Shown piece after piece: positions 1 to 8,566 of a stretch of DNA of 64,000 nt; within the stretch, counting starts at the first letter, position 1; every line of letters starts with the position of its first letter. Origin of the DNA: Ligustrum vulgare (taxonomy: Eukaryota; Streptophyta; Magnoliopsida; Lamiales; Oleaceae); contig OY743171.1 of the NCBI GenBank assembly GCA_963555705.1, positions 28,142,852-28,206,851 on the forward strand, given 5' to 3'. A model generated the notes under the pieces. That model saw only the letters and a program-made list of their open reading frames with translations. It had not been told where the DNA came from and did no database searches. A program made the position numbers and the translations under genes.

Positions 1-2507
1 CTAAGTGATTTTATCATAGCTTATTCTACCAATGAATAATGTCTGGTACGAATAATGTCTTTCTTCACGTAGTTGTACTTTTTCTAAGTAGTGCATTCTC
101 TCGGTGTTTTTATCATTGCTTATTCTACCAATGAACCATTTCAATTGTCCAAAGTGTATTGGAGAGAACCGTGGAAGTCCCAAAATTATTCCTGAAAAGG
201 GACTCCAAATCCTAAAGGTTTATTATACTAAAAAAAAAATAGTCTCAATTTCTAATTGAAAAAAAATTGATTCACAATACTTGCGGGTTTTCAATTTCAA
301 ATTGCATCCCTTGGTCGTCTTCGACCATAATTTTGACTCCATCCTTCTTCCCACATATCATTTCTTATATAATTCCCATTTGACACGTTTTGAAAACTCT
401 TGTGTGGTTTGAATAATGTCTTTCTTCACGTGGTTGTACTTTTATTAAGTACTGCATTATTCACGTAGTTGTACTTTTTCTAAGTAGTGCATTCTCTTGG
501 TGTTTTTATCATAGCTTATTCTACCAATGAACCAATTCAATTGTCCAAAGTGTATTGGAGAGAACAGTGGAAGTCCCAAAATCATTCCTGAAAAGGGAGT
601 TCCAAATCCTAAGGGTTTATTATACTAAAAAAAATAGTCTCAATTTCTAATTGAAAAAAAATTGATTCACAATACTTGCGGGTTTTCAATTTCAAATTGC
701 ATCCCTTGGTCGTCTTCGACCACAATTTTGACTTCATCCTTCTTCCCACATATCATTTCTTATATAATTCCCATTTGACACGTTTTTAAAACTCTTGTGT
801 GGTTTGAATAATGTCTTTCTTCACGTGGTTGTACTTTTATTAAGTAGTGCATTATTCTCTTGGTGTCTTAATCATAGATTATTCTACTACCGAACGATTT
901 CAATTGTCTAAATTGCATTGAAAGGAACACTGAAAGCCCCAAAACTATTCTTGAAAACAGAATTCCAAATCCAAAGGGTTTCTACTCAAAAAAAGAGTCT
1001 CAATCTCTAACTTAAAAAATCTGACTCAAAAATTGAGTCCCCAGGTCTTCGTCGACCATAATTTTTCCTCCAACCTTCTTCCCACATATCATTTCTTTTA
1101 TAATGCCGTTTTTAACATGTTCCTGCAGTCTTTTCTGGTATGAATAATGTTTTTCTTCTCGTAGTTGTACTTTTTCTAAGTAGAGCATTCTCTCGGTGTT
1201 TTTATTCTACCAATGAACCATTTCAATTGTCCAAAGTGTATTGGAGAGAACAGTGGAAGTCCCAAAATCATTCGTGAAAAGGGAGTTCCCAATCCTAAGG
1301 GTTTATTATACTAAAAAAAATAGTCTCAATTTCTAATTGAAAAAAAATTGATTCACAATACTTGCGGGTTCTCAATTTCAAATTGCATCCCTTGGTCGTC
1401 TTCGACCACAATTTTGACTTCATCCTTCTTCCCACATATCATTTCTTATATAATTCCCATTTGACACGTTTTTAAAACTCTTGTGTGGTTTGAATAATGT
1501 CTTTCTTCACGTGGTTGCACTTTTATTAAGTAGTGCATTATTCTCTTGGTGTCTTAATCATAGATTATTCTACTACCGAACGATTTCAATTGTCTAAATT
1601 GCATTGAAAGGAACACTAAAAGCCCCAAAACTATTCTTGAAAACAGAATTCCAAATCCAAAGGGTTTCTACTCAAAAAAAGAGTCTCAATCTCTAAGTTA
1701 AAAAGTCTGACTCAAAAATTGAGTCCCAGGTCTTCGTCAACCATAATTTTTCCTCCAACCTTCTTCCCACTTATCATTTCTTTTATAATGCCATTTTTAA
1801 CATGTTCCTGCAGTCTTGTCTGGTATGAATAATGTCTTTCTTCACGTAGTTGTACTTTTTCTAAGTAGTGCATTCTCTAAGTGTTTTTATCATAGCTTAT
1901 TCTACCAATGAATAATGTCTGGTACGAATAATGTCTTTCTTCACGTAGTTGTACTTTTTCTAAGTAGTGCATTCTCTCGGTGTTTTTATCATTGCTTATT
2001 CTACCAATGAACCATTTCAATTGTCCAAAGTGTATTGGAGAGAACCGTGGAAGTCCCAAAATTATTCCTGAAAAGGGACTCCAAATCCTAAGGGTTTATT
2101 ATACTAAAAAAAAAATAGTCTCAATTTCTAATTGAAAAAAAAATGATTCAAAATACTTGCGGGTTTTCAATTTCAAATTGCATCCCTTGGTCGTCTTCGA
2201 CCATAATTTTGACTCCATCCTTCTTCCCACATATCATTTCTTATATAATTCCCATTTGACACGTTTTGAAAACTCTTGTGTGGTTTGAATAATGTCTTTC
2301 TTCACGTGGTTGTACTTTTATTAAGTAGTGCATTATTCACGTAGTTGTACTTTTTCTAAGTATTGCATTCTCTAAGTGTTTTTATCATAGCTTATTCTAC
2401 CAATGAATAATGTCTGGTACGAATAATGTCTTTCTTCACGTAGTTGTACTTTTTCTAAGTAGTGCATTCTCTCGGTGTTTTTATCATTGCTTATTCTACC
2501 AATGAAC
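1..2507. repeat. Satellite array, segment 1
   Basis: AT-rich tandem repeats. The A-type unit (ACCGTGGAAGTCCC, GGACTCCAAATCC) occurs at about 1-400 and 1877-2340, 1876 bp apart. B-type (ACAGTGGAAGTCCC, GGAGTTCC) and C-type (CCGAACGATTTC, AACACTGAAAGCCCC) monomers lie between, giving an ABCBC five-monomer block. The short reading frames within monomers recur only because the array is homogenised; I see no gene. The segment stops at 2507, where element 1 is inserted, and is cut by the window edge at base 1. Confidence 0.95.
2503..2507. repeat. Target-site duplication of element 1, left copy
   Basis: TGAAC, matched by 11502-11506 directly after the 3' LTR. The uninterrupted satellite reads CAATGAACCATTTC. 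Confidence 0.93.
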
Positions 2508-2800
2508 TGTAGCGACCAAGAATTTTTAAGCGATTAATAATTATTTTAATAGAAAATCGTGTCGCTACTATTTCACCCATTTTTATTAAGTTAACGCCAC
2601 GACGTATTCGTATAGCCAAGTCAAGAAATAATCGAGATCGTTCGATTTTAAATTAAATTTCGAATTTCTAAAAATATCTCCATTCTCTTGATTTAAAGTA
2701 TATTAAGTCTAAGTACTTAATTCAATGTTATCCCAATATTTATTTGTACAAAAATTACTTTTATTATTTAAATTAAGAAAATATATGCAAGCATGAGAGG

Positions 2801-3222
2801 TTCCATTATATGTAATCATGAAGAGCATAATATTTGTATAAATATGGAAAAGTATATGAATGATTTATATACTCCATTATATATAATCATGAAGAGCATA
2901 ATATTTGTATAAATATGGAAAAGTATATGAATGAATTATAGACTCCATTATATGTAATCATGAAGAGCATAATATTTGTATAAATATGGAAAAGTATATG
3001 AATGGTTGATAAGATTCCATTATATGTAATCATGAAGAGCATAATATTTGTATAAATATGGAAAAGTATATGAATGGTTGATAAGACTCCATTATATGTA
3101 ATCATGAAGAGCATAATATTTGTATAAATATGGAAAAATATATGAATGGTTGATAAGACTCCATTATATGTAATCATGAAGAGCATAATATTTGTATAAA
3201 TATGGAAAAGTATATGAATGGT
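2801..3222 (+). repeat. 71-72 bp tandem repeat, six copies (5' LTR)
   Basis: The core AATCATGAAGAGCATAATA recurs at 2814, 2885, 2956, 3028, 3100 and 3172, spaced 71 or 72 bp. It lies in the U3 part, upstream of the TATA-like box, where retrotransposon enhancers often are. The same array is at 9633-10054 in the 3' LTR. Confidence 0.95.
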
Positions 3223-3300
3223 GCTTTACTTTAAGAAAAGGATGTGTTAAAATTAATAGAATTGAATGATTATGTTTACAATATGCCAACTTTATACATC

Positions 3301-3308
3301 TATTTAAA
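3301..3308 (+). promoter_or_regulatory. Candidate TATA box of element 1 (5' LTR)
   Basis: TATTTAAA in the context CATCTATTTAAACCC, followed about 30 bp later by an ACACA/CTACACA-rich stretch that could hold the transcription start. It sits between the 71-bp repeats and the GTAAGTAT array. The copy in the 3' LTR is at 10133-10140. The call rests only on motif and position. Confidence 0.5.
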
Positions 3309-3445
3309 CCCATCTCTTTTACACACAACTCTACACATATACACTTATTTCCAATCTCTTGACAAAATCCACAAGTAAGAGAAATTCAAGGTGGTCAAGA
3401 AAGTTTTGGTCCATTTACTACTACACTTCATTTTAATCTTTTAAA

Positions 3446-4157
3446 AGGTAAGTATATCTTATGTTTTTATGAAAAGTAAGTATGTTTTTATGAAAGGTAA
3501 ATACCTTATGTTTTTATGAAAAGTAAGTATGTTTTTATGACAAGTAAGTATATCTTATGTTTTTATGAAAAGTAAGTATGTTTTTATGAAAGGTAAATAC
3601 CTTATGTTTTTATGAAAAGTAAGTATGTTTTTATGACAAGTAAGTATATCTTATGTTTTTATGAAAAGTAAGTATGTTTTTATGACAAGTAAGTATATCT
3701 TATGTTTTTATGAAAAGTAAGTATGTTTTTATGAAAGGTAAATACACCTTATGTTTTTATGAAAAGTAAGTATGTTTTTATGACAAGTAAGTATATCTTA
3801 TGTTTTTATGAAAAGTAAGTATGTTTTTATGACAAGTAAGTATATCTTATGTTTTTATGAAAAGTAAGTATGTTTTTATGAAAGGTAAATACACCTTATG
3901 TTTTTATGAAAAGTAAGTATGTTTTTATGACAAGTAAGTATATCTTATGTTTTTATGAAAAGTAAGTATGTTTTTATGAAAGGTAAATACACCTTATGTT
4001 TTTATGAAAAGTAAGTATGTTTTTATGACAAGTAAGTATATCTTATGTTTTTATGAAAAGTAAGTATGTTTTTATGAAAGGTAAATACACCTTATGTTTT
4101 TATGAAAAGTAAGTATGTTTTTATGACAAGTAAGTATATCTTATGTTTTTATGAAAA
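3446..4157 (+). repeat. GTAAGTAT-rich tandem array (5' LTR)
   Basis: Short units of the form AAAAGTAAGTATGTTTTTAT alternate with CAAGTAAGTATATCTTATG and AGGTAAATAC variants. By hand count there are about 23 GTAAGTAT octamers in 710 bp. Each resembles a plant 5' splice donor and complements the 5' end of U1 snRNA. The first, AGGTAAGTAT at 3446-3455, is the best match. The copy in the 3' LTR is at 10278-10989. Confidence 0.93.
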
Positions 4158-4438
4158 TGTTTGGATCATTGCTATGAAATCAATCTCACAAGATTGTTAT
4201 GGGTTCCATATGATATGTTTATGATTATGCTAAGGGGACCGGAGTTTAGTAGCGCTACACATAAGAATTCTTGCCATTTAAGTTCGGTAAAATTCTTGTG
4301 TCTCCCTATGTTTATGAGTATTTCGATCCTATCCTATGTTATGATGAAAATGATCCATATGCTTTCAAAAGAAAATTTATGCTTGGTATACTTACTGGGA
4401 TTTTATAAATCTCACTCCACGATATTTACCATTTTCAG
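3448..4438 (+). other. Predicted intron in the element 1 leader (5' LTR)
   Basis: Donor AG|GTAAGTAT at 3448 and acceptor ATTTACCATTTTCAG|AT ending at 4438 would remove 991 nt containing the whole GTAAGTAT array. They would join a first exon starting near the TATA-like box to ATAATTGAAGGTTCGAGG. Both sites fit plant consensus. There is no transcript evidence; other donors in the array could compete. Confidence 0.4.
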
Positions 4439-4671
4439 ATAATTGAAGGTTCGAGGCGGTCAACATGGAAGTGGCAAAAGTGGTTAAGATTGATGAGATA
4501 ATTATGTTGAACTTTATGTAAGAAAATTATGTTCTATTTTTATTCACAAATAAAATTATGGGATTCTAATTATTCTTTTGAATAATTTTACATTTCTATT
4601 TAAGTCTCGATAATATGATATGAGTCACTTTTAGTGGCACTCGAATGGTCGAGAATTCGGGTCGTCACAGT

Positions 4672-4682
4672 TGGTATCAGAG
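4672..4682 (+). other. Primer-binding site of element 1
   Basis: TGGTATCAGAG, two bases after the 5' LTR, complements the 3' end of plant initiator-Met tRNA. This fixes the element on the + strand. The next base is A where the usual match has C. Confidence 0.9.
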
Positions 4683-6527
4683 AAAAGAGTTCTAAAAACG
4701 ATTCTGTAGATTTTTGAAATTTTATTTCTTTAAAAAAAAAAAAAAAATCACTATTCACGTGAACAGTAAAACGACGTGCTATTCATGATGAACAGTGAAC
4801 GAAATCACTATTCATTATAAAAAAAAAAAAAGTTGAATTTTCACATGTCAAGTATGGTTATGATTTTGAAAAGCATGATGAAATTTGATGTGCGAATTTC
4901 AAGGACAAAATTCATTTTAAGCAAGGGAGTTTGTAATGTCCTGAAAATTTTATGGAATATAATTAGTTAGTGATATGATGTTTATATTGATGTCTTTGAT
5001 AAATTTCTAGAAGTTCGAGGACTAAAGGAAAAATAAGATTTGACGATAAATTTTATTTGGGTTAAGTTATTAATTATTGATGGGGAGATAATTACTATAT
5101 CGATATTGGATTTGTTTTGAAGACTGTGATTAATTAGGAATTATGATTCAAGAAAATGTTGATTTGGATACAACCACATTAAATTATTGTTGATTAAAGG
5201 AAAATAAGATTATATGAAATATTTTAACTCATCACTCTACTATGTCACTCTCCACGTATTGACTCCTCGAACCAGGTATGTTATATGCTTTGCAAGTCAT
5301 TTACGATTTTATTAAGACATGTTAAGTATGAAATATTCATATGTTATGAATCTTTATGTGTTACACATAATATACATGTCAAGTATGATATAAATTGATA
5401 GAAGACTCAATTTTTTTATTCTTTTCAATGTAGAATCATGAGACAGAGAGGATATTTATATGAATTTTGGTGCATATTAAGCTTAGTAAGATTGACTCAA
5501 TTAGAAATTAAGTTGGGTTGTAACTTTTGCCCAAAATATATGGAATAATATATTAAACAAACAAAATTAATAATGAATTCGTACAATAATTTATCCCTTT
5601 ATCACTACCTTTGTGTAAAAACAAGGGAAAAACTGTGGATGGTTATTAGTACTTCCTCTTCAAGTTTCAATTTTCGGTTCAATAATTTATCCCTTTATCA
5701 CTACCTTTGCTTAAAAGCAAGGAAAAACTGTGGATGATTATTGGTACCACTCTTCAAGTTTCAATTCTGAAAAAAAAAAAAATTCGGAAAGAAAAGAAAG
5801 AAAGAGAACGGGTGTTGAGCATAATGGGAATAATATGACTTAAGAATGATTTTCAAAATAATTTGAGAAGTCAACAGAAATGATTAGAAATATGTTCAGA
5901 TTATCTATCATTTAGATTTAATGAGAAATAGCGAGCCAATTTTATGAAGTTTTATGAGATGTTAAGATTATAAGTGATGTGGTTTTAATGAGACTTTTAT
6001 GAGAAGCATTATGAAGTTAGAGATTTAAAGATTTGGTTATTGGGAATTAAGTAATGGATATTATGTTGAGTAAGTGAATTATGCCTCTATATTGAAGAGA
6101 AATTTATTATGAACTTTGGCCTTGTGATTAAATTTTGGGAATATGATTTATAACTTATAAATATAAGTATGAGTAATCTTTTGAGCCAATTAAGGTATGG
6201 AAGGAAGTGATATTGTGATATTTAAAAATATGATTTGAAATTGTTATGTTGAGGAATTATGAATTGAATTATGGGATATTTTTTGATGATATTAAAGTGT
6301 TGGAATCGTTTTCAATATTTTTAGATCGTTGTGATCAAATGTGGAGTTATTTATTATTGTGAGTTATGAAGTATGCTTATGGTTTGGGATAAGTCCAAAT
6401 TACAAGGGAGACTCTGTCCAAAATTTTATCATTTGGAATTAAGAGCATGATATGATAAGCATCCACTAAAGGAATTAAGGTTAGACATGCAAGTTCATTT
6501 ACATCACAAACGAGATTTAGTAGATGA
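4683..6527 (+). other. Element 1 leader and AT-rich non-coding interior
   Basis: No sustained reading frame on either strand. It begins with A-rich tracts and two ACTATTCA/GAACAGTGAA motifs near 4750-4820. From about 6360 it is plainly homologous to the reverse complement of element 2 near 20490-20650 (shared GGGAGACTCTGTCC and TGCAAGTTCATTTACA). It is likely a decayed gag-pol region. Confidence 0.7.
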
Positions 6528-6537
6528 TAGCAGAGAT

Positions 6538-6543
6538 TTTATT
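6538..6543 (-). terminator. Candidate poly(A) signal downstream of the LOG-like gene
   Basis: AATAAA on the - strand, within AATAATAAAATC, 321 bp past the LOG-like stop codon and close to the cassette edge. This is what an inserted mRNA or cDNA copy would show. No poly(A) tail remains beyond it. Confidence 0.4.
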
Positions 6544-6644
6544 ATTTTCTCATAAGAGAACACACAAAGAGTCACACTGGAAAAGAAATACATGAAACAC
6601 GCAAAAGCAAAAGAAAGCAACATGGGAAATTCCTCAAATTGAGA

Positions 6645-6860
6645 GATGTGTTTCCGGAGTAGCCGTATCCTACCACCTCTGACCTTTTGAGGAAATAAAG
6701 AAACCTTCAAAGAGGTGTGTTTCGAGAGTAAGAATACTCCGTAATCTACCACCTGGAACCTTTGAGGTACACACAAGATTTAAACATTAAGGAAATCCTA
6801 GGAAATTAGAGGGGTGTCTCGAGAGTAGAATACTCCATACTCTACCCCCACCTATTTTAA
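6645..6860 (-). repeat. Three imperfect repeats with hairpin potential, 3' of the LOG-like gene
   Basis: Three related copies start near 6645, 6711 and 6810. Each has a GTGTNTC core, an AGAGTA-type stretch, ACTCC, and CTACC(A/C)CC. In the third, AGAGTA and TACTCT can pair across a 10-nt loop. They lie in the presumed 3' untranslated region of the LOG-like gene. A 90-codon frame through the repeats at 6504-6776 (-) has no recognisable domain and is not called. Confidence 0.6.
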
Positions 6861-6863
6861 GAT

Positions 6864-7517
6864 TCATAAAGTTAAGTTTACATTAACCGGACTCCATTTT
6901 CGCTTGATTCCCCTTCCTTGCGACCAATCTATCTTAACCCCTGCTGGATCTTGTATTGAGATATATGACTGCAGCTTATCCAGTAGTTCATCAATAGTAG
7001 GAGCAGAAATAAGGAGCCTTCTGGAAAATGGAGAGATGAATCCCTGTTCCACAGCATAATCAAGAAAGGTTAACAAGCCATTAAAGAAATTGTTAACATT
7101 CAGAAGCCCAATAGGCTTAGTATGGAGATCTAGTTGAGCCCACGAGGTAATGTTAAAGATTTCTTCTAAGGTACCAAAACCTCCGGGCAGGGCTATAAAG
7201 GCATCAGAACCATATAGCATACAAGTTATGCGTTCATGGATGGATAAGGTTTGAACTTCATGCCCTCGTGTTTTTCCTGCAACATCTACCAAAGGGACAG
7301 GTATGACACCGATTACTTTTGATTTCTCTGCAAGAGCAGATTGGGAAACACAACCCATTAGACCACTGCTACCACCCCCATACACAAGAGTGATACCTTT
7401 TTCCCCCAGTTTCTTTCCAAGATCTACGGCCGCTTCTAGATAACTGAAGCCTTTCCCCACTTTTGATCCACAAAATACACAAATAGTTTTGATCTGTCGA
7501 AGTTTTGGTGCTTCCAT
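6864..7517 (-). CDS. LOG: LOG-type cytokinin riboside 5'-monophosphate phosphoribohydrolase, intronless
   Basis: 217 aa, the usual length for this family. LOG enzymes hydrolyse cytokinin riboside 5'-monophosphates to the active free base and ribose 5-phosphate in the cytosol or nucleus. Seen here: the N-terminal ICVFCGS strand (residues 12-18), the nucleotide-binding loop YGGGSSGLMG (46-55), the conserved Arg96 in HERITCM, and the signature PGGFGTLEE (111-119). The usual R-K-x-x-M is R-I-T-C-M, so the Lys is replaced by Ile; the signature and Arg are kept. The basic tail IKRKW (204-208) is unusual. Plant LOG genes normally have several introns, whereas this is one uninterrupted frame, suggesting capture from cDNA or from an intronless relative. 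The Met at 7517 starts just before the conserved fold. It lies downstream of and collinear with the zinc-finger gene and antisense to its host element. The intact frame implies recent capture or selection. The fold is secure; cytokinin specificity is inferred. Confidence 0.9.
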   Translation of the reverse strand: MEAPKLRQIKTICVFCGSKVGKGFSYLEAAVDLGKKLGEKGITLVYGGGSSGLMGCVSQSALAEKSKVIGVIPVPLVDVAGKTRGHEVQTLSIHERITCMLYGSDAFIALPGGFGTLEEIFNITSWAQLDLHTKPIGLLNVNNFFNGLLTFLDYAVEQGFISPFSRRLLISAPTIDELLDKLQSYISIQDPAGVKIDWSQGRGIKRKWSPVNVNLTL

Positions 7518-7592
7518 CTTTGATAGTATAGAAGAGAAAACTTACGAAGAAGATGTGATTTTGGGATGCCTGAACTATGAAATATGTTTGGC

Positions 7593-7600
7593 TATTTAAA
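7593..7600 (-). promoter_or_regulatory. Candidate TATA box of the LOG-like gene
   Basis: TTTAAATA on the - strand (context GGCTTTAAATAGCC), 76 bp upstream of the LOG-like ATG, with a pyrimidine-rich CTTCTTCG leader between. It would give the gene its own promoter independent of the LTR. Motif and spacing only. Confidence 0.4.
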
Positions 7601-7691
7601 GCCGGAAAAACTTACTGTTTTTGATTGATTCTGAAAAAGTAAAGATTTACTTTTGACAAAATCGGCCAACTTTTGACTGTTTTACCAAAGA

Positions 7692-7789
7692 TATCACCTT
7701 TCGGTGATTTATTTCCAGCTTTATCAAACCTCGAGAAAGGAAAATATATTTATTTCCAGCTTTATCAAAACTCGAGAAAGGAAAATATA
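7692..7789. repeat. Hairpin and 41-bp direct repeat between the two cassette genes
   Basis: ATCACC and GGTGAT flank a 4-nt loop at about 7692-7707. Two near-identical 41-bp units (TTTATTTCCAGC...GAAAGGAAAATATA) start at 7708 and 7749, with a degenerate third start at about 7790. They occupy the 337-bp spacer upstream of the LOG-like gene and may be promoter elements. Confidence 0.75.
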
Positions 7790-7854
7790 TTTTATTTCCA
7801 AAACGCGTGAAAGAAAACAGCAAAATATTTTAAATGTGTATCAAGAGATTTACC

Positions 7855-8454
7855 TTATATCATTGATGAACTGCCAGAAGCCTCATTTTGTAAAACAGAC
7901 TGGCAAACAGGATCTTTTGCTATTATATTTTGGAGACTATAACGATTTTTGTCCTCGTTAAACTGAGCGTATAAGGAGAGAAGTTCACGTTGCACATAAC
8001 CACTTGGGTGCGTCTCAAGAGTCAGTCGAATATCATCCAAAGACTCCTTACTCAGTCCACCCTTTATGAATTTGATTTTATCATCCCGATTAGTAGAAGA
8101 ATATCCTACTATTTTGCAACGAGTATCACAGTTCCAACGAGCACATTTGTAGCAACCATTCAGCCTTTTTGCTCTTCGTTTCTTTGCGAAGGTGCTTTTG
8201 CCTAAACCAGGCATGTGCTTTGGAAATGTCATAGGTAATTCACCAGATAGTCGAACCTTTGCTTCGATCAACCAGCGAACATCTTCTGAAACACCATGAG
8301 CCATCAGCAACCTCAATCTTTCGAGTCTTATTCGATAGATTTTCCTCAGATCATTCATTGGAAGACTGGAATAATACTTGCGAATGTTTGTAAGAATGAT
8401 ATCCATGTTTTTGATGGATCTAACCTCTTCCCAGCATGAACTATTTAAAAGCAT
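7855..8454 (-). CDS. Zinc-finger protein resembling the nucleic-acid-binding protein of carla-like plant RNA viruses
   Basis: 199 aa, one uninterrupted frame. Residues 84-135 hold the diagnostic part: a Gly-Lys-Ser-Thr-x-Ala lead-in, the basic run KKRRAKR (91-97), then a Cys cluster C101-x2-C104-x4-C109-x3-C113, then a KIKFIKGG stretch (126-133). A basic run directly before a C-x2-C finger is typical of the cysteine-rich nucleic-acid-binding proteins at the 3' end of carlavirus-like genomes (Viral_NABP/Carla_C4 type), several of which suppress RNA silencing. It is longer than those proteins (roughly 90-140 aa). The N-terminal 80 residues are helical and Arg/Leu-rich; the C-terminal 60 are unfamiliar. 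Start is uncertain: Met1 (8454) follows a stop two codons upstream, and Met17 (8406) would also fit. It lies upstream of the LOG-like gene, same strand, antisense to element 1. An old virus-derived gene captured by the retrotransposon is the best reading; a plant zinc-finger of convergent pattern is the alternative. Confidence 0.7.
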   Translation of the reverse strand: MLLNSSCWEEVRSIKNMDIILTNIRKYYSSLPMNDLRKIYRIRLERLRLLMAHGVSEDVRWLIEAKVRLSGELPMTFPKHMPGLGKSTFAKKRRAKRLNGCYKCARWNCDTRCKIVGYSSTNRDDKIKFIKGGLSKESLDDIRLTLETHPSGYVQRELLSLYAQFNEDKNRYSLQNIIAKDPVCQSVLQNEASGSSSMI

Positions 8455-8566
8455 TAAGGATCAGAGGGAATCCGCGTGATATTGATTCCAGCAAGAAAGC
8501 GCGGAATAGAATAATGGAAAAGAGGGAACAAGAGTTTATGCGCCGTTTACTTTCTTGATAAAAGGA

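Larger units (their letters stand above)
2508..4669 (+). repeat. Element 1 5' LTR
   Basis: Begins TGTAGCGACC and ends GGGTCGTCACA, with TG...CA termini, 2162 bp. It contains six 71-72 bp tandem repeats, a TATA-like box, and a long array of GTAAGTAT motifs. Short reading frames inside it (99 and 93 codons, the same in both LTRs) are repeat-derived and not called as genes. Confidence 0.95.
6528..8566 (-). other. Antisense two-gene cassette inside element 1
   Basis: Homology to element 2 runs up to about GATTTAGTAGATGATAG (6511-6528) and resumes near AGATTTGATGATGACGG (about 8567). Element 2 has nothing in between. The insert is about 2 kb and carries two genes on the - strand in the order zinc-finger protein then LOG enzyme, with a candidate poly(A) signal at its downstream end. 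The partly similar sequences at its two edges could be an old target duplication. Boundaries are good to about 20 bp. Confidence 0.65.

Noticed and set aside
2887..3186. 99-codon - strand frame in the element 1 LTR (again at 9719-10018)
   Set aside because: It is a translation of the 71-72 bp tandem repeat, so the protein repeats itself; there is no sign of coding use.
4161..4442. 93-codon + strand frame in the element 1 LTR (again at 10993-11274)
   Set aside because: No recognisable domain, lies mostly in the predicted leader intron, and is identical in both LTRs simply because the LTRs are identical.
4672..4682. tRNA-like matches at the TGGTATCAGAG sites
   Set aside because: Only 11-14 bases match tRNA; they are primer-binding sites next to LTRs, not tRNA genes.
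8436..8558. 40-codon + strand frame (MNYLKALRIRG...) overlapping the start of the zinc-finger gene
   Set aside because: Short, antisense to the better supported gene and without a known motif. It could be a remnant of something captured with the cassette, but I cannot support it.
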